A stretch of 64,000 nucleotides of DNA from Flavobacterium resistens (GTDB lineage: Bacteria; Bacteroidota; Bacteroidia; Flavobacteriales; Flavobacteriaceae). Below the pieces are notes generated by a model. It searched no databases, had not been told where the DNA came from, and was given only the letters and a program-made list of their open reading frames with translations. Shown one piece after another: positions 26,447 to 35,774 of this stretch (position 1 is its first letter; each line of letters starts with the position of its first letter). The stretch is taken from assembly GCF_900182645.1 (NCBI RefSeq), contig NZ_FXTA01000004.1, positions 310,001-374,000 on the forward strand, read 5' to 3'. Both the position numbers and the translations under genes were made by a program.

Positions 26447-29400
26447 TTAAAATTTAACGTTTAAGCTTAAACCAAAGCTTCTTGTTTTAGGCAATCCAAA
26501 TTGCTCTACACCTTGAGCATTTCCTGCACTAAATACAGATTCCGGATCAACGTTTGGCGTTTTCTTGTAAAGGATGAATAAATTTCTGGCAACAAAAGAA
26601 ACAGAAAGACTCTGAAGTTTAGCCAATGCTTTTATTCTTTCAAGCGGTAAGTCATAACCAACAATTACTTGTCTTAATTTGATAAAACTCGCGTCATAAA
26701 TAAAAGTTGATGAAATGTTTCTTAAACCATCATAATAAGTTCTTAGGTTTTCTGGCGCTATTACCATGTTTACAGGGTTTCCGTTTGTATCAACTCCTGA
26801 AATTGGTAATCCGGTTTCACGACCTTCTAATGTCAATTTAGTTAATCCCATACGTGTTCCGTACAAATCGGTTCCAGAATATAAGCTTCCGCCAAATTTC
26901 CCGTCAATTAAAAAGCTGAAGGATACTGCTTTGTATTTGAATTCATTGTTGATTCCCGCGCCCCAAGGATGTACACCTTGTCCTAATTCTTCAAGCGGTC
27001 CTCTGGCAATACTAGCAGATCCTCCGCTCACATTATAAACTGTATTTCCATTAGCATCTTTTAAAGGCTTGTAACCTTTTATAATACTGTATGGACGGCC
27101 AACATCACTTGTAATGGTAACGTATCCGTTAACAGAAGTTGCCATTGTAATAGAATTCAAATCATCTGTAAGTGCCTGAACAGTATTTTTATTATAAGAT
27201 CCGTTGAAAGTAGCGTCCCATGAAAAATCTTGATTGTTGATGATTTTTCCGCTAAGTAAAAATTCAACACCGGTATTTTTCATTTTTCCAAGATTCAGCA
27301 ACGCAGTATTTGCTCCTGAACTTGTTGAGACTGTAGTTTCGACAATATCATTTGTTGTTGCACGATCGTACCAAGCAAAATCAAGATTTAAACGATTATT
27401 GAAAAAACCTAAATCGGTACCAATTTCAAATGTTGTTGAAGTCAGCGGACTTAAAGTTGAATTTGGAACTCTGCTGCTTGTAGGTCCTTGTAATTGTTGT
27501 CCGTTATGTCCGCCTTGAACCATCGAATAAGATTGGTTTAGAGCATAAGGATCTGGAGTTGCACCTCCAACCTGAGCCCAAGAACTTCTTAATTTTGCAA
27601 ACGAAACCCATTCCGGCATTTTTAATAAATCGGAAACAATAATACTTGTTCCAACTGAAGGATAAAATACTGTATTGTTTTCTGCAGAAAGTGTTGAGAA
27701 CCAATCCTGACGTCCAGTGAAATTTAAGAAAATGACATTTTTATAATCAAAATCGACAGCGCCATAAACAGAGTTTGTTTTTGTTTTTCCGTAAGGATAA
27801 GAGTAGGTAAGAGTTTGTAAATTGCTTAAAGCATAAAAATCATCTAATACATAACCAGATCCTTCAACTTTAGTTTCATCTCTCAAAGTAGTTCGGGAGT
27901 TTACACCAACTAAGGCATTCAAAGAGAAATCTTTGTAGAAATTCTTTTTAGTATAATTTAAAATTGCTTCGGTATTTAAATTTGAAAGTTTCATTCTGGA
28001 ACCTTGCGCATAACCAACAGGATTATTTAATGTTGTTTTTGGAATGTATCCAAAGAACTCATAATCGGTGTAATCTTGTCCGATTCGACCTTGCAGAAAA
28101 AGCTCAGGTGTAAAATTCAGTTTTACATTTAACATTCCGATAAAACGATTTTTGGTATCGTTGTTTTTGATTTTATTGACAACGAAATAAGGATTTGTTG
28201 CTACAGCTACAGGATTCCATGCTTCTTCAATGCCGTTTTCGTCATAACCTGGGGCAAGATTTCTGATATCAACAGTATTGGCAATCATGTACGTTCCCCA
28301 GTTTGCATTAGCTTCAGCATCTGAAACGGTTGGTCTATTTGCCGATTTTTCTAAATTATATTGCGTTACGACATCAAATTTCAACCAGTCTGTCAAATTT
28401 ACATTACTAGCCAAGTTGAATGTTTTGCGGTTGAAACCAGAATTTGGCAAAATACTTTCATTTTCTAAATTCGAAAATGATAAACGTCCAGTTGCTTTTT
28501 CACTTCCTCCAGATAAAGCGACTGAGTTAATAAAAGTAGTTCCGGTTTGGTAGAAGTTTTTGATGTTGTCTTTTTGTGCTACATAAGGTCGGGCAACGCC
28601 GTCGAACTGAACAACATCTGTTCCGTCCATTTTTGCTCCCCATGACCAGCGCCCGTCAGCAATAGCCTCAGCCTGATTTGCTGGTTTTTTTCCGTTATGA
28701 CCAGAGCCGTATTCGTACTGCCAATCTGGAATTATTGATGGAGTTTCAAAAGTAAAAGAGCTATTGTATTCAATTCCAATGCCTTTTTGGGCAGTTCCTC
28801 GTTTGGTTTGAATTAAAATAACTCCGTTTGCAGCGTTGGCGCCATACAGTGCCGCAGCTGTTCCTCCTTTTAAAACGGTAATCGATTTGATGTCGTCTGG
28901 ATTAATTACTGAAGTTCCGTCACCTCGATCGACATTGATTCTGGTTGATCCAGGACCATTTCCAATACCTGGAAGATTTAACTGTGTATTGTCAATCGGT
29001 AAATCGTTAACCACATACATTGGCTGGTTGTTTCCGTTTAACGAACCGTTTCCACGAATTACAACTCGGCTTGAACCATTTGGTCCCGTTGCTGTGCTGC
29101 TTACGTTCACTCCGGCAATTTTTCCAACTAACGCATTCGTAATATTGGTTTCTTTTGCTTTAGTAAATTCCGTTCCTTTAAGTTCTGTTACGGCATAAGA
29201 AACTGCTTTTCCGCTTTTTTTAACTCCTAATGCAGTTACTAAAACCTGATCCAAAACATTTTCTGCAGGTTTTAAACTTATCGTTACGTCTTTTGTGTTA
29301 TCTAATTTGAATTCTAATGTTCCATAACCCATATACGAAATGATGATGTGACTTTCGTTTTCTGGAACATTCAGTTTAAATCTTCCATTTTCATCTGTTA

Positions 29401-29602
29401 CGGTGGCGATTTTATTATTGCTTTTTGCAATAATTGTAGCTCCGGCAATTGGCATTCCGTCGTCCTGGCCTATAACTTGACCTGAAATTTCAGTTTGATT
29501 GCTTTTCTGTTCAAAAAGATGCGTTTTTATTGCAGTCTCTTTTGCATTTGCCGAGAAAATCATACCTCCGGCAAATACTAATGAAATTAGCCTTGTTTTC
29601 AT
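26447..29602 (-). CDS. susC: SusC/RagA-like TonB-dependent outer-membrane transporter
   Basis: A 1051-residue outer-membrane importer. After a signal peptide (LISLVFAGGMIFSANA) comes a carboxypeptidase-regulatory-like domain (about 38-112, 'GMPIAGATIIAKSN'). A plug domain follows (about 120-260; 'NANGVILIQTKRG'), then a 22-strand barrel ending in the typical terminal Phe (LNVKF). With SusD it imports oligomers using TonB energy. It is the first gene of the operon. Its promoter region is packed with TTTTGCA boxes. The plug shows the usual 'LDQVLVTALGVKK' entry, so no extra sigma/anti-sigma signalling domain is evident. Confidence 0.95.
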   Translation of the reverse strand: MKTRLISLVFAGGMIFSANAKETAIKTHLFEQKSNQTEISGQVIGQDDGMPIAGATIIAKSNNKIATVTDENGRFKLNVPENESHIIISYMGYGTLEFKLDNTKDVTISLKPAENVLDQVLVTALGVKKSGKAVSYAVTELKGTEFTKAKETNITNALVGKIAGVNVSSTATGPNGSSRVVIRGNGSLNGNNQPMYVVNDLPIDNTQLNLPGIGNGPGSTRINVDRGDGTSVINPDDIKSITVLKGGTAAALYGANAANGVILIQTKRGTAQKGIGIEYNSSFTFETPSIIPDWQYEYGSGHNGKKPANQAEAIADGRWSWGAKMDGTDVVQFDGVARPYVAQKDNIKNFYQTGTTFINSVALSGGSEKATGRLSFSNLENESILPNSGFNRKTFNLASNVNLTDWLKFDVVTQYNLEKSANRPTVSDAEANANWGTYMIANTVDIRNLAPGYDENGIEEAWNPVAVATNPYFVVNKIKNNDTKNRFIGMLNVKLNFTPELFLQGRIGQDYTDYEFFGYIPKTTLNNPVGYAQGSRMKLSNLNTEAILNYTKKNFYKDFSLNALVGVNSRTTLRDETKVEGSGYVLDDFYALSNLQTLTYSYPYGKTKTNSVYGAVDFDYKNVIFLNFTGRQDWFSTLSAENNTVFYPSVGTSIIVSDLLKMPEWVSFAKLRSSWAQVGGATPDPYALNQSYSMVQGGHNGQQLQGPTSSRVPNSTLSPLTSTTFEIGTDLGFFNNRLNLDFAWYDRATTNDIVETTVSTSSGANTALLNLGKMKNTGVEFLLSGKIINNQDFSWDATFNGSYNKNTVQALTDDLNSITMATSVNGYVTITSDVGRPYSIIKGYKPLKDANGNTVYNVSGGSASIARGPLEELGQGVHPWGAGINNEFKYKAVSFSFLIDGKFGGSLYSGTDLYGTRMGLTKLTLEGRETGLPISGVDTNGNPVNMVIAPENLRTYYDGLRNISSTFIYDASFIKLRQVIVGYDLPLERIKALAKLQSLSVSFVARNLFILYKKTPNVDPESVFSAGNAQGVEQFGLPKTRSFGLSLNVKF

Positions 29603-29645
29603 AATTCTTTGGTTTTCATGTTTTTTTTGGTTTTTATTGGCAAGT

Positions 29646-29653
29646 CAAATATA
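29646..29653 (-). promoter_or_regulatory. predicted -7 element of susC operon
   Basis: On the minus strand TATATTTG (29653-29646) matches TAnnTTTG about 43 bp before the susC start. A TGCAAAA box begins 16 nt upstream of it and replaces a standard TTG. Confidence 0.5.
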
Positions 29654-29669
29654 TATATTAATTTTTCAC

Positions 29670-29801
29670 TTTTGCATTTTTTTTGCATAAAATGCATTTT
29701 TTTTGCAAAATAAAAGTTTGATATGTTTTTAATTTCCTTATGAAATATTGATTTTAGACGTTTTTTGAGAAAATTTTGCAGAAAATGCTTTTTTTGCAAA
29801 A
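29670..29801. promoter_or_regulatory. cluster of TTTTGCA boxes between susC and nitrilase gene
   Basis: Five plus-strand TTTTGCA copies lie at 29670-29676, 29681-29687, 29701-29707, 29774-29780 and 29792-29798. The third and fifth are palindromic TTTTGCAAAA. They flank and overlap the predicted susC promoter, which suggests a regulator-binding array. The AT-rich background makes some matches less surprising. Confidence 0.5.
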
Positions 29802-29836
29802 TTTATAATTTGGCTGAAAATTCGTATTTTTGAATT

Positions 29837-30604
29837 ATGAAAATCGCACTTATACAATCAGATCTGCATTGGGAAAATGCTTTGGAAAACAGAAAAAACT
29901 TCGAATCGGAAATAAATTCAATTGATTCTGAGGTGAATTTGATTGTTTTGCCCGAAATGTTTTCGACCGGATTTACAATGAATGCTTCCGCAGTTGCTGA
30001 AACAATGCAAGGCGAAACTGTTCTTTGGATGAAAGAAGTTGCAAAGCAGAAAAATGCTGCCGTTACCGGAAGTTTAGTAATTACTGAAAACGGAAAATTT
30101 TACAACCGAATGTTTTTTGTTTTTCCGTCAGGAGAAATTCAATATTATAACAAACGCCATTTATTTACATTGGCGGGAGAAGATCGATTTTATACTGCAG
30201 GAACAGAAAAAGTTATTGTAGAATATTTAGATTGGAAAATCTGTCTGCAGGTTTGTTACGATTTAAGATTTCCAGTTTTTGCCCGAAATACCGAGAATTA
30301 CGACTTGCTTTTATATGTTGCCAATTGGCCAAAAATACGCACCAACGCATGGGACGCTTTGCTGAAAGCGCGCGCTATTGAAAATTTGAGTTACACAATC
30401 GGCGTGAATCGAATTGGTGTTGATGCTAACAATTACGAACACATTGGTCATTCGCAAGCGGTTGATTTTTTAGGTAACTATGTTTTAGAGCCACAAGAAA
30501 AAAATGGTGTCTTTATCGTAGAATTAGATAAAAACACCATGTATGAAACTCGTAAAAAACTTGATTTTTTAAGTGATCAGGATGAATTCGAAATTAAAAT
30601 CTAA
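29837..30604 (+). CDS. nitrilase-family omega-amidase (YafV-like)
   Basis: A 255-residue carbon-nitrogen hydrolase. The catalytic triad is Glu40 (LPEMFSTGF), Lys106 (YNKRHLF) and Cys140 (QVCYDLRFP). The 'PEMFSTGF' and 'NWPKIR' segments are diagnostic for the YafV/omega-amidase group, which hydrolyses 2-oxoglutaramate and 2-oxosuccinamate and so repairs transamination by-products. It is divergent from susC and its last 4 bp overlap the convergent lipoprotein gene. There is no sign that it belongs to the PUL. Confidence 0.9.
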   Translation: MKIALIQSDLHWENALENRKNFESEINSIDSEVNLIVLPEMFSTGFTMNASAVAETMQGETVLWMKEVAKQKNAAVTGSLVITENGKFYNRMFFVFPSGEIQYYNKRHLFTLAGEDRFYTAGTEKVIVEYLDWKICLQVCYDLRFPVFARNTENYDLLLYVANWPKIRTNAWDALLKARAIENLSYTIGVNRIGVDANNYEHIGHSQAVDFLGNYVLEPQEKNGVFIVELDKNTMYETRKKLDFLSDQDEFEIKI

Positions 30605-32289
30605 AAAGCTTTTCGTTTCTTTTCGGCTTCTTTCTTTTTCTTTTCATCTGTTTTCTTCTCAACTTCAGGACTAAAAGGAATACTTAAATCAATAGGTTGA
30701 TCAACATCCCAATTCGCCCGGACATCAACTTCTTTTTGAAAATAAAAGACTTCTTCAGCGTAAGTTTTAGTTAAGAAATTTCCAGTGTCGTAAACTTTGT
30801 TTTTATTGTCATCATAAATTACACGAATAGCAAAAGCTTCGGGCTCAACCAAATTAAACTCAATTTTGGTCTCACCTTCAGAATAAGCACTGGCAAGAAC
30901 TTTATCTCCTTTTTTGCTGGTAATTTCAACAATAATCGGGAAACGTTTTACATTTTGAAGATTTACGACTAAGTTTCCGTAATCTTCCAATTCTTTCGTG
31001 GTTAATTTATAAGATAAAGTATCATTCGACTTATCATAAAAATCAGTCAAAGCTCCAGGCAATAAAGTAATACGGTATTTTTCTAATGGTTCTTTTTTGA
31101 AATCGAAATATAATTTTTGCTCAAATTCATTGTATTCAGTAGTGTATTTCACAGCAACTGAATCTTTGTTGACTAATGAAATTTTAGAACTGTCAATTTT
31201 AATAAGCGGAGTTTCTGTTTCTAGTGTAAATCGTTCCCTGAAATTAAGAACACCACTTTGAACTGCTGTGATATTCAAAGTGTCTTTTTTCAAATCTTTA
31301 ATTTTCAAACCGAATTTCTTGTTATACTTGTCGGAATTAATTTCCAGAGACAGCGAATCGGTTTTTATTGGTTTGTACCAAATTTGTAGCGAATCTTTTT
31401 TAGGGAATTGAGTGACAATTGTTTGTAGAACTTCATTGTGGTTTTTAAGCGTAATTTTAGGTTTAGTAACTTTGAAATTCATATTTCCTTCATAAGGAAG
31501 TAATAATCTGTTTCCCGACGCCTGAATAGGTTTGAAAGTTTTTATAGGTAACTTTTCCTTGAATAATTCCAATTCAAAAATAGTATCATTTGGAATTGTA
31601 ATTGGATGCTTTATAAAACCAATTTTATCGTCTTTCGGATTGAATTTGTTGTTGCTTGATTTGTCTTTCATGGCAACTAAAAGATATTTTCCGGCCTTTA
31701 AATTTTCTAATTTAAAAGTTCGTAAACTGTCAAGTGTGTTTGTGATATATCTTGGAAATTCTTTGTAAACTACAGAATCTTTATATTGGTCATTTACCTC
31801 ATAAAGCATAACAGAAACAAAATTATCGACATATTTTTCATAAGAATCTTTGATAATACCTTTTATGGAAAGTGAATCAATATAAGGTCCAGTCGAAAAA
31901 ACATATTTAAACTGATGCATTGAGTTTCCTTCATTATTATCTGCAATACTTTCTCCAAAATTCAGGCTATAAGTGGTATTTGGCTGTAAAGTGTCTTTGA
32001 TTTTTATACTGATAAATTTACTCGCATTAGTTGGCAATACAAGCGGCTGATGCTTCATTGGCGGCGAGACTATCAGCTGTTTGTTTAAGTTTTTCAGCTT
32101 TACATATTCATCAAATGTCAAAATGATTTCATTGGCCTTGAAATTGGTGCTGAAATTTTCAGGTGAACTTGATCTTATAACAGGAGCAAGGGTGTCTTTT
32201 AATCCGCCTGTAATACTGCCTCTTTTGGCACAGCTCATCATTAAAAATACCAGTAAAAGTGAAATGTATTTCAGAGTGTTTTTCAACAT
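30601..32289 (-). CDS. lipoprotein with N-terminal Ig-like (SbsA-type) domain
   Basis: A 562-residue lipoprotein; the lipobox LVFLMMSC gives Cys20 from the ATG at 32289. An in-frame start at 32313 would add eight residues before the signal peptide. An SbsA/Big_5-like domain covers about 40-140 ('LAPVIRSSSPENFSTNF', 'ANEIILTFDEYV', NTTYSLNFGESIADNNEGN). The remainder consists of beta-rich repeats. The C terminus is a Lys/Glu-rich tail (EKKKKEAEKKRKAF). Members are common in Bacteroidota and are of unknown function, probably facing the periplasm or surface. Confidence 0.85.
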   Translation of the reverse strand: MLKNTLKYISLLLVFLMMSCAKRGSITGGLKDTLAPVIRSSSPENFSTNFKANEIILTFDEYVKLKNLNKQLIVSPPMKHQPLVLPTNASKFISIKIKDTLQPNTTYSLNFGESIADNNEGNSMHQFKYVFSTGPYIDSLSIKGIIKDSYEKYVDNFVSVMLYEVNDQYKDSVVYKEFPRYITNTLDSLRTFKLENLKAGKYLLVAMKDKSSNNKFNPKDDKIGFIKHPITIPNDTIFELELFKEKLPIKTFKPIQASGNRLLLPYEGNMNFKVTKPKITLKNHNEVLQTIVTQFPKKDSLQIWYKPIKTDSLSLEINSDKYNKKFGLKIKDLKKDTLNITAVQSGVLNFRERFTLETETPLIKIDSSKISLVNKDSVAVKYTTEYNEFEQKLYFDFKKEPLEKYRITLLPGALTDFYDKSNDTLSYKLTTKELEDYGNLVVNLQNVKRFPIIVEITSKKGDKVLASAYSEGETKIEFNLVEPEAFAIRVIYDDNKNKVYDTGNFLTKTYAEEVFYFQKEVDVRANWDVDQPIDLSIPFSPEVEKKTDEKKKKEAEKKRKAF

Positions 32290-32442
32290 AATCGTTTTTG
32301 AATTTGATTGCACAAAATAACGATTATATTTGCTTTAATCGAAATTTTTTATCTATTTATTAGGATTTGCAAATTTCGGATTTCGCTCTTTTTTGTAGTA
32401 ATATTTTCTTACTTTTGAATTTAAATGTAATATCACTTAGTT

Positions 32443-33447
32443 TTGTTTAAAAGATTTTTTTGGATTTCATTCTTTCTTTTGTTGACAGCCTGCAGCAAAA
32501 GTGACAAACCTACAATCGCTTTTTATTATTGGAAAACCAGTTTGAAATTTTCTGAAACCGAGAAAAAAGTCTTGAAAGACAATAATGTCCGTAAACTTTA
32601 TATTCGGTATTTTGATATCGGACTTCATCCGCAAACGCAAAATCCATTTCCGATAAGCCCGATTCATTTCAAAGAAAATATTCAGAATTTTGAAATTGTT
32701 CCGGTCGTTTTTATTCAGAATAAAGTAATGCTCGAAGCGAAACTTGATATTAAAGATTTGGCTGAAAAAACGATTCATTTGATTTCAGAAATCAATAAAA
32801 AGAATAAAATTAATTGTGCCGAAATTCAAATTGACTGCGATTGGTCGTTAAATAGTAAAGACAATTATCTTAAATTTATTGAACAGATTAAAAAGCTTTC
32901 GCATAAAAAACTCTCCGCTACAATACGACTTCATCAGGTTAAATATTTTAAGAAAACTAAAATCCCAAATGTAGATTCAGGGGTTTTAATGTTTTACAAT
33001 ATGGGAAGCATTGCGCCAGATTCTCTAAATTCGATATACAACCGGGAAATTTCAGAGAAATATCTTCAAAGTTTAAAACATTATCCGCTTCATTTAGATT
33101 TTGCATTGCCAATATATTCGTGGGTAATTCATATTAGAAATCAAAAGGTTTTGGGGCTTCGGTCAAAACTGAATTTTACCGAACTTAAAAAAGATAAAAA
33201 CTTTGAACAAATCAGTCCGATTTTCTTTAGAGTCAAACAATCTAATTATAAAAACGGGGTTTATTATGAAGAAAATGATTTGCTTAAAATGGAAGCAATT
33301 TCTTCCGAAGATTTAAAAAACATGGCCGAAGATTTGAGTGAAAATTCAGCTCAGGCTCCTAGAGAAATTATATTTTACGATTTAGATGAATTCAATTTAA
33401 AAAATTATGAAAAGAATATTTTCGAACAAACTGTTTCTTGTTTTTAG
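32443..33447 (+). CDS. lipoprotein, possible TIM-barrel domain (DUF3142-like)
   Basis: A 334-residue lipoprotein starting at TTG, with lipobox FFLLLTAC (Cys17). The body contains 'TIAFYYWKTSLKF', 'EIQIDCDWS' and 'ATIRLHQVKY', which look like strands of a glycosidase-type barrel with acidic tips. I associate this tentatively with DUF3142. Its 3' end overlaps the next gene by 41 bp, so the two are translationally linked and probably act together. Confidence 0.75.
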   Translation: MFKRFFWISFFLLLTACSKSDKPTIAFYYWKTSLKFSETEKKVLKDNNVRKLYIRYFDIGLHPQTQNPFPISPIHFKENIQNFEIVPVVFIQNKVMLEAKLDIKDLAEKTIHLISEINKKNKINCAEIQIDCDWSLNSKDNYLKFIEQIKKLSHKKLSATIRLHQVKYFKKTKIPNVDSGVLMFYNMGSIAPDSLNSIYNREISEKYLQSLKHYPLHLDFALPIYSWVIHIRNQKVLGLRSKLNFTELKKDKNFEQISPIFFRVKQSNYKNGVYYEENDLLKMEAISSEDLKNMAEDLSENSAQAPREIIFYDLDEFNLKNYEKNIFEQTVSCF

Positions 33448-35764
33448 TGTTGGTCTGCTTTCGGTTTACGGAGTGATTTATGCGTGCGCCGGCGGAGACG
33501 ACTGGGATTTTTTTGGATATAATTCGAATTTTACTCCGGAAACTTTTGCTGATAAATCCTATTCACCGCTGTTTTTATCTGGCTCCATTTTTTACGGAAT
33601 CGAATTTGATACAGAGCATAATTCTCGATTCAATAAAAACATAAAATCAGATTGGGCTTCGCACTTAAAAGGAAAAGCAGATACTACTTCTGTCAATTAT
33701 TTTTTAATTGGAGATGAAAAGCCACGTTATTATTCTGATGATAAAAACGTAATTAAAAACAAAGAAGAAATTGCAGATCTTCATGTTTATTACAAGACTA
33801 AAAAAGAGAATAAAACAACTCAGAAATGGAATAAAAAACTCAATCTAAAAGATGAAAAAGTAAAGAGTTTTGTTGAGTTTTTATATTTGGCGCAAAAAAT
33901 TGAGACCGTATCAATTGGCGAAGATTATTGGAGTTATGATCCTGTAGTGGCAAAAACTTTTAAGGATGCAAAAATGATTCAGTCCATTGAGAATGTATAC
34001 AATACAACTTCAGATCCGTTTTTGAAAAATCGTTATTGGTTTCTTACTATGAAAGCTCGTTTTTACAGTAATGACAAACAAAAAGCAATTGATTTTTTCA
34101 ATAAAACAGAAAGCTCGGTTCCAAAAAATACCTTGTATTACAGAGCGCTTTCTTATGTTGCAGGAATTAATTATAAGCAAAAAAAATATGCAGTTTCGAA
34201 TTATTTATATGCTAAAGTTTTTGATAAATGTCCTGAACTACGAGTTGTAACTGCCTACAGTTTTAGTCCGAAAAACAATGCCGACTGGAATAAAGCGCTT
34301 GCAATGGCAAAAAATAACGATGAAAAAGCGGCGCTTTGGGCAATTCACGGATTTTATAAAGATGAAAAGCAAGCAATTGAAAAAATTTACGAATTAGATC
34401 CAAAAAGCGAACATTTGAATTATCTCGCAACCCGATTGGTAAATAAACAGGAACAGGCAATAAACAATTCGTTTAAACAAGAAGCTGGAGAAAATACGAA
34501 AGAGAAAATACAAACAGTTGCTGAAAATAAAACAGAAAATCTGGCTAAACTTAATACTGACGCATTTGCTTTAATTGCAAAAATTTCAAATGCAGGAAAT
34601 ACTCAAAAACCATATTTATGGGATTTGTCTTTGGGGTATCTTCAAACTTTAAAAGGAGAATATACAAATGCAGATAAGAGTTTTGACAAAGCGACAAAAA
34701 CGCTTCCTAAAACAGAATTGGCAGGATTTCAGCTCAGATTACTTCGCTTTGTAAATAATCTAAGTAAAATCGACAAGCTGACAGATAAAAATGAAAAAAC
34801 AATTATTGCCGACTTGAATTGGCTGTATTACGAACTTCCAAAAACATATAAAGGACAGGAATTTCGTTATCAAAATGCTTCATCTTGGAGTCGAAGTTAT
34901 TTGTCAACGCTTTACAGAGAAAAAGGAGATTTTGTAATGGCTGAGATTTTTGGCGAATCCCGTTACAGTTATTGGAATGACGGAAATGCTTTTTATGATA
35001 ATGAGAAGAATTTGTTAGATATAAAATCATTTTTGTCAAAACAAAATAAAACTGAAATTGAGAAAACTGGTGCAGGAATTTACAGTTTGAAACTGAAAGA
35101 TATTAATAATTTTCAGGCAGTTCAGGCGACTTTCAAGAATAAGATTCCGGAAGCAATTGAATTTATGAAACAAGCAGATTCGGTGCAGTATTACAAGTTT
35201 TTAGGAAATCCGTTTAACGGAAATATAAAAGATTGTCACGATTGTGAGCATGCGGCGTATCAAAAAAAGAAATATTCTCAAATGGATTTTCTAACTACAA
35301 TCAAAGATATGCAGGATAAATTGGCGCAGAAAGAAGATGTTTACACCAATAGTCTTTTATTAGGAAATGCATTTTATAATATTTCGCATTTTGGAAACGG
35401 AAGAACTTTCTATGAAATTAGCATTGTTGGTTATGGCTCAAGTCCGTATTCGTTCAGAAATACGATGAAAGAAATGATTACAAACAATTCAGTTTCGAAA
35501 ATGTATTATCAAAAGGCTTTTGAAGCAGCTTCAAATAAAGAGCAAAAAGCAAAATGTTTGTACCTGATTTCGAAATGCGAACGAAATGACTATTACAATA
35601 AAAAATACAATGACGTTAATAATTACTGGGAAATTCAAGATGATAAAATTAATTTTATTGCCTGGAATTCATTCAAAATATTAAGGAAGGATTACTCGGA
35701 TACGAAATATTATCAGGATGTGATTGCAGAATGTGGTTACTTTAATACATACGTAAACCAATAA
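33407..35764 (+). CDS. large exported protein with TPR-like region (785 aa)
   Basis: A 785-residue exported protein. An N-terminal signal or anchor (NKLFLVFSVGLLSVYGVIYACAGG) ends at a Cys that could be a lipidation site. The mature protein begins with an Asp/Trp-rich segment (GGDDWDFFGYNS). The middle and C-terminal parts are rich in helical Ala/Tyr/Lys repeats of TPR type (ALSYVAGINYKQKKY; 'LSLGYLQTLKGEYTNADKS'). The family is not recognised beyond that. It overlaps the upstream lipoprotein gene by 41 bp and is followed after 10 bp by mce. Confidence 0.8.
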   Translation: MKRIFSNKLFLVFSVGLLSVYGVIYACAGGDDWDFFGYNSNFTPETFADKSYSPLFLSGSIFYGIEFDTEHNSRFNKNIKSDWASHLKGKADTTSVNYFLIGDEKPRYYSDDKNVIKNKEEIADLHVYYKTKKENKTTQKWNKKLNLKDEKVKSFVEFLYLAQKIETVSIGEDYWSYDPVVAKTFKDAKMIQSIENVYNTTSDPFLKNRYWFLTMKARFYSNDKQKAIDFFNKTESSVPKNTLYYRALSYVAGINYKQKKYAVSNYLYAKVFDKCPELRVVTAYSFSPKNNADWNKALAMAKNNDEKAALWAIHGFYKDEKQAIEKIYELDPKSEHLNYLATRLVNKQEQAINNSFKQEAGENTKEKIQTVAENKTENLAKLNTDAFALIAKISNAGNTQKPYLWDLSLGYLQTLKGEYTNADKSFDKATKTLPKTELAGFQLRLLRFVNNLSKIDKLTDKNEKTIIADLNWLYYELPKTYKGQEFRYQNASSWSRSYLSTLYREKGDFVMAEIFGESRYSYWNDGNAFYDNEKNLLDIKSFLSKQNKTEIEKTGAGIYSLKLKDINNFQAVQATFKNKIPEAIEFMKQADSVQYYKFLGNPFNGNIKDCHDCEHAAYQKKKYSQMDFLTTIKDMQDKLAQKEDVYTNSLLLGNAFYNISHFGNGRTFYEISIVGYGSSPYSFRNTMKEMITNNSVSKMYYQKAFEAASNKEQKAKCLYLISKCERNDYYNKKYNDVNNYWEIQDDKINFIAWNSFKILRKDYSDTKYYQDVIAECGYFNTYVNQ

Positions 35765-35774
35765 ATTTAAAACA

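Noticed and set aside
29837..30604. Including the nitrilase gene in the utilisation locus
   Set aside because: It is divergent from susC and has the YafV/omega-amidase signatures, a housekeeping repair role.
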